Source: Ailurus styani
Taxonomy: Eukaryota > Chordata > Mammalia > Carnivora > Ailuridae
Length of the DNA: 64,000 nt
Reading direction: 5' to 3'
Assembly: GCA_002007465.1 (NCBI GenBank)
Contig: LNAC01001953.1
Location: 1-64,000 of the forward strand
Under the pieces are notes generated by a model. That model did not search any database. It had not been told where the DNA came from and saw nothing but the letters and a program-made list of their open reading frames with translations. Positions 56,663 through 64,000 of this stretch are shown here, piece after piece; position 1 is the stretch's first letter, and every line of letters begins with the position of its first letter. A program made the position numbers and the translations under genes.

Positions 56663-57420
56663 GTGGGTCTGGTGTCTTCCAGAGGCCATGTGGCCATTTT
56701 TTTACACAAGTAAAAATGCCATCATTGGAATCTGCTTTATAGCAACAGATGTCTAAGACCAGTGCTGACCTCAGCCCAGATCATCTTCAAGGACACAGCT
56801 CCTCCTCCTAGAGACCTGACTCCCACCCCTGTTGATTCATCCATTCATTCAGATATTTACTGAAGGTCTGCCAGGTACTAGGTGTCAGGTTGCAGTGATG
56901 AGTCAGAGAAAGCTGATTCTTGCCCACTTGGATTTACACAATCCAGAAGAGCAGATAAACACACCAAAAAAGGAGCATTTAACTACAAATTGTGGCATGT
57001 TTTAAAATAAAAAAGCACAGGGTGCAGTGGAAGGAATTTTAGGAGATACTGAGATTGGGTTTGGAAAGTTCCTCTCCGAAGATGTTGAGGGGAGCAGTGG
57101 AGGGTGTAGGGGGATGAGGCGTGCTGGAGCAAGAGGAGTGTTTGAGGCAGGGGGGACAGCCTGAGCAAAGGGTCAGAAGAAGGAAGGAGCTTGGTAAGTC
57201 TGAAGAGCTGAAAGGCCAGGGAGGCCTGAGCAAAATGAGTAGGGGAGAGGATGGAGGAAGCTGAGACCAGGAAGAGGGTGGTTGATCATTATAAAGCCTT
57301 GAAGCTGGAGGAAGGGAGACTGGATTCTTTTCTGAGAACCACCAGAAACCATTGGAGGTCTTTTTTTCTTTTTGTTGCTTTTAAAACCTGGATCTTTTCT
57401 CGCACAGCATTTTCTTTTAA
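56663..57420. other. intron 8 start, old repeat remnants possible
   Basis: The segment near 56835-57000 (attcatccattcattcagat, tctgccaggtactaggtgtc) resembles an ancient interspersed repeat. The remainder is unassigned. Confidence 0.45.
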
Positions 57421-59215
57421 TCATTTCCTTCCTGTTTCAAGAACTACCTTCAGCCATTCTTTTAGGGTAGGTTTGCTGGCACAGCAAAATAAAGGATATT
57501 TATGACAGATATAAAATTTGGGGTTGATGGTTCTTTTTAGCACTTGAAAAATGTGCTACTTCCTTCTGAATTCCCTGGTCTCTGATGAGAAATTACTGTC
57601 ATTTGAATTATTTTTATCCTATACATAAAGTGACATTTGTCGTTTGTTTGTTTCAAGACTTTTTCCTTTACTTTTTAGTTTTTGAGTTATGATGCACATT
57701 GGTGTGGATTTCTTAGGGTTTTCCATGTTCGGGTTTACTCAGCTCCTTGAGTACATGGATTTACCTTTTGCCAAATTTGGGAAATTTTAAGCCATGATTT
57801 CTTCGAATACACCTTCAGCCCCAGTGTCTTCTTCCTTTCCTCCAGTATTCTGATGATGTGAATGGTGGATCTTCTGTTTACAGTCCCACAAACCCCCTGG
57901 AGGCTCTGTTCAATTTTTCACCAAGCCTATTTTACTCTCTCTTATTCAGATTTGCTAATTTCCATAGTTCCCCCCCACACCAAGTTCTGGAGTTCTTTTC
58001 TCTGCCCTCTCCATTCTGCTATTCATCCCTTTCATTGAGTTTTTTGGGATTTTTTGGCTATTGTATTTTTTCAGTTCTAAAATATCCACCTGGGTCTTCT
58101 TCGTATCTTCTGTTTCTTTTCTGAGACTTTTTTTCAGTGTTCCAAGATTCATTGTTTATGCACAATGTTCTATTTTTATCATTTGCTGGTTGAAGCAAAT
58201 TTATCATTGCTGGTTGAAGCACTTCTTTAATGGATTCATTAAAATTGCCTTCAGATAATTCTACCATCTGTGTCATCGCATTCTTAGTGTCTGTTGGTTG
58301 TCTTATCAAGTTGAAATTTTTTTTCTTTTATAAGAACTGATTTCAGATTGAATCTTAGGCATTTGGGGTATATATTGTGAAACTCTGGATCTCGTTTAAG
58401 TCTTTTTCAGCTACCTTTTCTGACACTGTACTACTGAAAGAAAGGGAACACATCGCTTCCTTACTGCCAGGTGGGGGTAGAAGCCCAGGTTTCCCCCCAC
58501 CCCCACTGTCCCCACCATCTCTGTTCATACACTGGGGAAAGAGGAGCACTTCATTGCTGATGGTCGAGGGAGGAGTCTACGTTCCTCTGACACCATCCTG
58601 GCTGAGAGAGAGAGGGATGCTTTGTTATTGCTGCCCAGATGGCCTTCAAAGACTAGGTTGGGTGGGGAGCTCACTACCACCAGGCAGAGTACCACTTATT
58701 CTCCACTCAGTCTTCTCTATCCCACCGAAAGTGTTGAGTGCCACATTCCACCTAGATTTGGTCAGAAGTCCAGGTTCCCCACTTGGCCTTTGCTGATGGA
58801 AGTGGGGCTGTAGTTTTTCCTGTGATGTTTGGATGGAATAGAGAAGTTGTCTAAAAGTTATGTGTTTTGCTAGGCTGTCCTGCTTTTGGACCTTTGGCTA
58901 GACAGAGAAGGCTTTTGTTGAGGTTTTTGTTTTGTTTCGTTTTGTTGTTTTTTGTTTGTTTGTTTGTTTTTGTCTGTGCCTATTGACATATCTGGGTTGC
59001 TGACTTCTCCAGCATCTGGTCTGGGACATATGAGGCAAAACTCACAAAACACCAAAACAACAACTCAGGGAATTCACTTCTGTGTTTGTTGGGTCTCCAG
59101 TTCCCTGGCCAGCCCACCTTTTCTCTCCACCTTTTCAAATCTTCCCTTTTAGTTGTATGTAGTGAGAAGAATAGGAAGAAATATGTCTAGCCATCTTGTC
59201 TTGAAGGGGAAATTC
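57421..59215 (-). repeat. old L1M-type LINE, 5' part
   Basis: Antisense text matching the 5' region of old L1 (ttttagggtaggtttgctgg near 57461; ccttctgaattccctggtct near 57562), with leader-like text beyond 58400. Frames such as 58377-58796 are not credible genes. Confidence 0.6.
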
Positions 59216-59284
59216 CCATTATATTTTCTGATTTACTACTGATGTATAGAAAATCTATTTCTATTTCTTTATTGTTTCTGTACC

Positions 59285-59615
59285 ATCTTAGTTCAGGCTG
59301 CTATAATGGAAGTATAGAATGGGTGGCTCATAAACACAAGAAACTATTTTTTATAGTTGTGGTTTGTGGAAGTTCAAGGTTAAGGCACTAGAACATTCTG
59401 TCTTGTGATGGCATACAACTGTCTTCTCACTGTGTCCTCGTGGTGGGAAGGGGTGAAGTGTCTGAGGTATCTTTTATAAGGTTATAAGCATTAATGGCAT
59501 TTGTGAATGCTGTACTCTTATGACCTAATCATCTCCAAATGCCATCACATTGAGGGTTAGATTTACAGTATATGGATCTGGGTGGTGGAGGGTACCCAGA
59601 TGCTATAGCAGCATC
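59285..59615 (+). repeat. ancient interspersed repeat, family not assigned
   Basis: ttcaggctgctataatggaa, tgggtggctcataaacacaa, then 'atgacctaatcatctccaaa' and a terminal block. Same family type as 7545-7935. Confidence 0.6.
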
Positions 59616-60129
59616 TGAATATTTTACTGAATTCTTATTTATGTAGTGTTTCTATAGATTTTCTTGAGTTTTAGTGCCAGTTGCCAATAGCAATTATTTA
59701 TTTTGTTTCCTTTTTTTTCTCAAAGAATCTTTTCACACCTTGTCTAATTTTTTGTCATGAATAATAGATTTTGGAGCTCTTGAGTGTTCTCACTCTCTCT
59801 CTACCTATTTTATGGTAGTGTTTTTAGCTTCTAAACTGTACGATTATTCCTCCTTTTTCTTGTTAGTTTGATGAACTATATTAACTCAGAGGCAAATGGA
59901 GACTTTTTCTGAAACTCTGTTTCTGTTTGAGAAGTCAGTTGCATCCACATGTGCAGTTTCTAAAAGTGTGTGTGGTTGGGTCAGAGATGTCACACTTTTT
60001 GCAGAGTCTCAAATTCTTAAAGTACTGAAGCCAAACGAGAATGTGCTGCATGGATCCCAGAGGCTTAGCCTGAGGAAGGAGCTTCCTGAGGCCCCCCATG
60101 AATGTGCCACCCTTCCCTGGATTACTAAT
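59616..60129. other. intron 8, unassigned sequence
   Basis: The frame at 59896-60141 has no domain. Confidence 0.4.
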
Positions 60130-60537
60130 TCTACATTCTGAGCCTTCATTCATCCACATTCCAGAGCTCTCTTCCACCTTCAGCCCCTTGCATGTTCTCT
60201 TTCCTCTGCCTCTGCCCAGAGTCCTCTCCTCCAGATTCATATCTCAGCCTAGGTGTCATCTTCTCTTGAAGACTTACAAGTCTTCATTATTCATCCTACT
60301 AATATACACTTTGTTCTCTACCACATTATCCTGGTTTATTTTCATCCTAGCACTGGTCAGTTTGAAATGACTTTTCTTGTTTGTTTCTGCTACTCAGTTC
60401 TGGTTTTGTTTATTTTTTATCTTCCCTAAAATGTAAGTTCTATGAGGGAAGGGACAGGAGTATATCCCCATATATGAGAATATGCCTTCCACATCGTAGA
60501 TGCTCAGTAAACACTCATGTAATAGATAAATGAATTT
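60130..60537 (+). repeat. L2 LINE 3' end
   Basis: Ends with the L2-like run aaaatgtaagttctatgagg, gaagggacagg and 'tagatgctcagtaaacactc', then taaatgaat. Confidence 0.7.
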
Positions 60538-60623
60538 GGATGCCTCACTGGAGACTGTCACTTGCCAAGGTGGCCTCTGCTGCTCAGCAGGTCACATAAT
60601 ATCCTTGGTTTTATTCTTTCCAG

Positions 60624-60772
60624 AAATTAATTCCATATCAGCCCGAGTCTTGCTCTTTCTGGTGGTTCCGGGCCATCTGATTTTCTTCTACATCATCTAC
60701 TTGGTGGAAGGCCATTTGGTCCCAAACAGTAACATCTTTGTGGTGTTCTATCTGCTAGCAAGCCTGATCCAG
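60624..60772 (+). CDS. SLC41A3: SLC41A3 coding exon 9
   Basis: 149 bases, phase 1 to 0. It completes Glu363 and codes 364-412. The acceptor is ggttttattctttccag|AA and the donor CAG|GTAAGG. It has two hydrophobic helices: about 369-390 (ARVLLFLVVPGHLIFFYIIY) and 400 onward (IFVVFYLLASLIQ), the latter continuing into exon 10. They correspond to the exon 4 helices in repeat 1. Confidence 0.97.
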
Positions 60773-62017
60773 GTAAGGTGACTATAGCAGTATCAAAAGA
60801 GCATTCAGTTGTTAGCCAGCAAGATTTCTCTCCCTCTCCTGGGAAAGATGCTGGGGAGGAAAGGTTGGGGGGTTCCTGGACATGGCAGGGTACAGCCCCC
60901 ATCTTCCAAGAGTCAACTTGTTCAAGCCCAAGGGCATGATTGAGACAGAGAGTCCACTCCGCACTCTGTACTGCACACTTCCCCCTGCACATTCCACACA
61001 GTGCATGCTACACTGCACACTTCATAAGGTATTTCCCCCACAAGGTACACTCCATACCACGTATAGAACACTGCACACTCCTCAGCAGAGGATCAGAGGA
61101 TGGTCCTGAAGTTGCAGTAAGTTTCCACGAAGCAGGTTAATGCGTGGGTCCAGCTGAGGAACTGGGCCATGCACACCGTCACAGAGAGGGTGGACAGAGA
61201 CCAGACCCCTGCTGGAGTGTTGCTAAAAGGCATACATGGAATTTAGTTAGGGCTGGATGATGATAAGGACATGATGAAAGAGCTTAAGCTGATGCCTGCC
61301 TCTGGTTAGTACTCAGCAGACTGTCTGCCCAGACTAGCTGGCTGTTGTCCCTCATGGGCCCAGGTTGTTGGCAGAGAGAACTGTGGGCACTGGTGGGCAA
61401 TTCTGGGAGGGCAGTACTACAACTATTTGAACAATTTGAACTGACGTGTTCAAATCTCCCTGAGTTAGGGCATTTGCAATCACAGTATGTCCCTGACCCT
61501 GAAGGGAAGGCTGGGACACTCTGAGAAAATGTCTAGAGCAGGAGCAAGGAAGGGGCTGGAATCCACCCGGGACAGGGGACCAAGGAGCCCTGAAATGAGG
61601 CCAGGACTGTGCTCACTATCCTGTGGCACTTTCAGGAAAGGTTTACTGTCCAAAGCTACCCATACAAGGGCCTCCAGCAAATCCAAATTGAAGTCCCATT
61701 AAGGTCTATGTCCTGAGTTTCCAAGGACAGTGTGAGGAGTTGGTGTAGCAGAGGTGGTCTGTCTAGCACCTCAATTTGCCACGAGCAGGGCCTGACCACA
61801 GGGAAGGAGACTAGACAAGTATGGGTAAGGGTGGACTTCCTGCCTCTGCATGAGCTCAGCGCTGGGCATTGACCCCAAGAAAAGCTGGAGGAAGGGGACT
61901 CCTTGGAGTGGACATGTCCACCTTGGTATCTGCCTTTGAAATTTGCTAGTGTTTCTTAGTAACAGTTGGCTTTCTGACTTAGTTGTAATTTTTTGTGTCT
62001 GCTTGCTCTTATGCCAG
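60773..62017. other. intron 9, unique sequence with a CACTGCAC-rich stretch
   Basis: 60950-61085 contains an imperfect array of CACTGCACACTTC-like units. Nothing else recognised. Confidence 0.5.
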
Positions 62018-62227
62018 GTGACAATTCTGCTGTACCTGGCAGAAGTGATGGTTCGGCTGACCTGGCACCAGGCCCTGGATCCAGACAACCACTGTATCCC
62101 CTATCTCACAGGGTTGGGGGACCTCCTAGGGACTGGCCTTTTGACACTCTGCTTCCTTATCAACTGGTTATTGAGGAGTGAAGCAGGGCTGGATGGCTTC
62201 TCAGAACCAGCATCTGGACCTCTCTAA
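62018..62227 (+). CDS. SLC41A3: SLC41A3 coding exon 10 (last; second GD motif and stop)
   Basis: 210 coding bases including TAA at 62225-62227, entering in phase 0, residues 413-481. The acceptor is tgcttgctcttatgccag|GT. It continues a helix ([12 protein letters not shown]), then the second PDN...P......GD block ([16 protein letters not shown], 433-448), with Asp447 at +223 from Asp224, and a last hydrophobic helix to about residue 462. A short polar tail ([17 protein letters not shown]) ends the protein. With exons 1-9 the total is 481 residues. I see no internal stop, frameshift or missing splice site. Confidence 0.97.
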   Translation: MTILLYLAEVMVRLTWHQALDPDNHCIPYLTGLGDLLGTGLLTLCFLINWLLRSEAGLDGFSEPASGPL

Positions 62228-62930
62228 TGAGCCCAGGCAGCTCCAGTTGCTCAGCAAAATTTTCGTTCACATTAGCAGGGTACAGAATACCCAGTTTCTC
62301 CCTGGCTGGGTCCTCTGGAAGGATGGTTGACACACTGCCTCTGCAGTGGCCTTTTGTCAGTCTGCTAAGGACACTAACACACATCTTGACTCTGGAGTTA
62401 GAATCTGATCCTATGAAGGTGAGGGAGGACTGAAATGAGAAGTGTGGTTTGTGTGTGAATGTGACTCCATGTTCCTGGACATAAATGCACATACACCCAT
62501 GTGCTTGCTGAGTGCAGCTGAGTGTGGATGTTTGTGTAGAGAGCAGGGGACTCTGGCCTGAAGATGCTGATGGAAGAGACATGTCTAGTGCACAAGGGAG
62601 ATATGCTGGCACTGTTCTGTGCCCGTGCAGCCTGGACTGGGGAGAAGCAGGAATGAGATGCCTTCTGTGCCCAAATCCCAGGACTGAGGTGTGGCTTAAG
62701 CACAGTCTTCACCAGGTCCAAGCCGTTGTGGGCCCTTCTGCTGGTATGCCTGCAAATACACAGCCCTTCCCGGGATAGCCCTTTCTTGCACACCCTTCAT
62801 CTGCTCCCAGTATTTAATCTTGTTGATGGTTTTTTTTCTCTTTTTCTTCTTTTTATGTTTAAGTGAAACTTCTGTTTAGAGTTTAATGATCAGAGAAGTA
62901 TGAAATAAAATGTACGTTATATTATACTTG
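62228..62930 (+). other. SLC41A3: SLC41A3 3' untranslated region
   Basis: Runs from the stop codon to the expected cleavage site about 15-25 bases past AATAAA. Frames inside it (62160-62612 minus and others) are not credible genes. Confidence 0.85.
62904..62909 (+). terminator. SLC41A3: AATAAA polyadenylation signal
   Basis: A canonical hexamer 677 bases after the stop codon, with a GT-rich stretch (cctttgtgtcct) downstream at about 62932-62943. It is the only canonical AATAAA seen in the tail before the flanking repeats. Confidence 0.85.
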
Positions 62931-62939
62931 GCCTTTGTG

Positions 62940-63220
62940 TCCTTAAAGATAGTTCATGCCACCATGAAACTTGGTCTCTATAAGTAACAAAAACCTCTGG
63001 TGTTTCTCTAGTGTCTGTTTCTCAGACTGTGGTCTCCAGCGTAGAAGCATCAACATCACAGCAAAACTTGCTAGAAATGCAAGTTGTTAACCTGCCCTCT
63101 CCTCGGCCTGACAAATCAGCCTGTCTTGGGGTAGAACTCAGCATTGTAGGTTGAATAACCACTCCATGTTGTTCTGATACACTCTCCTGTTTGAGAACCT
63201 CTGCTCCAGAATGCCCTCAT
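62940..63220. other. 3' flank, old repeat remnant likely
   Basis: The region 63010-63200 has the look of an ancient interspersed element (agaaatgcaagttgttaacc; tgtttgagaacctctgctcc). Not assigned. Confidence 0.4.
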
Positions 63221-63249
63221 TTTTTAAAAATAAATATTTACTTTCTGTT

Positions 63250-63455
63250 TCTTTTTTTCCTTTTTAAATTTTAATTAATTAATTAATTAAGAGCACACAA
63301 ATAAATGGGGGGAGTGGCAGAAGGAGAAAGAGAATCTCAACCAGACACCATGCTGAGCATGGAGCCCAACACATGGCTTACTCACATGACTCCAAGACCA
63401 TGACTGCAGCTGAAATAAAAAATCAGATGCTCAACTGACTGAACCACCCAGTTAT
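63250..63455 (-). repeat. old tRNA-derived SINE
   Basis: T-run and (TTAA)n tail, body with GGGGGGAGTGGCAGAAGGAG, and a degenerate head ending ACTGAACCACCCAG. Confidence 0.8.
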
Positions 63456-63484
63456 TCTTATGTCTTGTTTCCTATTAAGTCATC

Positions 63485-64000
63485 ATAACTTTATTTTTTT
63501 TAATAATTTCTTTGTTATGTTATGTCAGTCACCATACAGTACATCATTAGTTTTTGATGTAGTGTCCCATGATTCATTGCTTGCATATAATACACTGTGC
63601 TCCATGCAATATGTGCCCTCCTTAATACCTGTCACCGGGCTCACACATCCCTCTACCCCTTCCTCTCTAAAACCCGCAGTTTGATTCCTGGAATCCATAG
63701 TCTCTCCTGGTTCATCTCCTCTTCTGATTTCCCCCCACCCTCATTTTTCCCTTCTTTCTCCTAATGTCCTCCATGCTATTCTTTATGTTCTACAGGTAAG
63801 TGAAACCATATGATAATTGTCTTTCACTGTTTCACTTAGCATGATCTCCCCCAGGTCCATCCATGTTGATGTAAATGTTGGGTATTCATCCTTGCAGATG
63901 GCTGAGTAATATTCCATTGTTGAAGGATATCTTGGCTTCTTCCACAGGTTAGCTGTTGTGGACATTGCTCTATGAATATTGAGGTGCATATGGACCTTCT
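63485..64000 (-). mobile_element. L1 3' end, cut by window edge
   Basis: Antisense L1 3' UTR (catcattagtttttgatgta near 63543) and the ORF2 C-terminal end (frame 63783-63989 minus, with deletions). It continues past the window. Same general subfamily as 30391-31058. Confidence 0.88.

Larger units (their letters stand above)
3489..62930 (+). other. SLC41A3: SLC41A3 gene body (partial at 5' end)
   Basis: Ten coding exons over about 59 kb give a 481-residue, roughly ten-helix membrane protein. The SLC41 family moves Mg2+ across membranes, related to bacterial MgtE, and SLC41A3 has been linked to sodium-dependent Mg2+ efflux from mitochondria. Seen here: two signature blocks (101-120 and 313-333) and two GD blocks (210-226 and 433-449) at constant spacings, i.e. 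an internal duplication. The bacterial CBS and N domains are absent, as usual for the family. Intron lengths fall from 23.9 and 15.3 kb to 1.1-4.6 kb. The promoter and leader exon are not in view. No gene was found on the opposite strand. Confidence 0.95.

Overview
This is vertebrate nuclear DNA: exons separated by long introns packed with retroelements. The tRNA-derived CAN-SINE copies place it in Carnivora. The youngest SINE subtype (A-rich tail, GTAGGCAGAGAGGCAGGCAG-like body, head ending in CCCAGGCGCC) looks like a mustelid or close caniform relative, which is a moderate-confidence impression from repeat style only.

The window holds one protein-coding gene, on the + strand, running almost end to end: SLC41A3, a two-repeat MgtE-type magnesium transporter of the SLC41 family. 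Ten coding exons can be placed (3489-3775, 27633-27740, 43084-43155, 47727-47871, 50698-50844, 53536-53680, 54829-54908, 56528-56662, 60624-60772, 62018-62227). All have AG/GT borders and compatible phases. Together they give an uninterrupted 481-codon reading frame plus stop, followed by a 3' UTR with AATAAA at 62904. An alternative first coding exon at 22957-23169 also ends in phase 0 after a Gln codon and would replace exon 1, giving a 461-residue protein with a different N terminus. Exon 1 has a splice acceptor 32 bases upstream of its ATG, so the 5' leader exon and main promoter lie further upstream, probably outside the window.

Layout: 1-3488 is upstream flank or 5' intron made of LINE remnants and three SINEs. 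Intron 1 (3776-27632) holds a three-level LINE nest (7100-11450), an ERV-L-like provirus remnant with a younger LTR inside it (11802-15740), a second LINE-in-LINE nest with an assembly gap (18185-19992), and about 7 kb of mostly unique DNA with the alternative exon. Intron 2 (27741-43083) is mostly old LINE sequence. Introns 3-9 are shorter and richer in unique, L2 and MIR sequence. 62940-64000 is flank with an old SINE and the 3' end of another L1. Of 17 CAN-SINE copies or fragments recognised, 16 are antisense to the gene.

I found no second protein-coding gene, RNA gene, CRISPR array or evidence of a new biological system. The most useful second looks are the alternative first exon with its weak GTGCAT donor, the nested L1 insertions (one with a textbook 5' inversion), the suspicious gap at 19628-19677, the 47-bp inverted repeat in intron 7, and the paired LTRs with a Leu-tRNA-like primer site.
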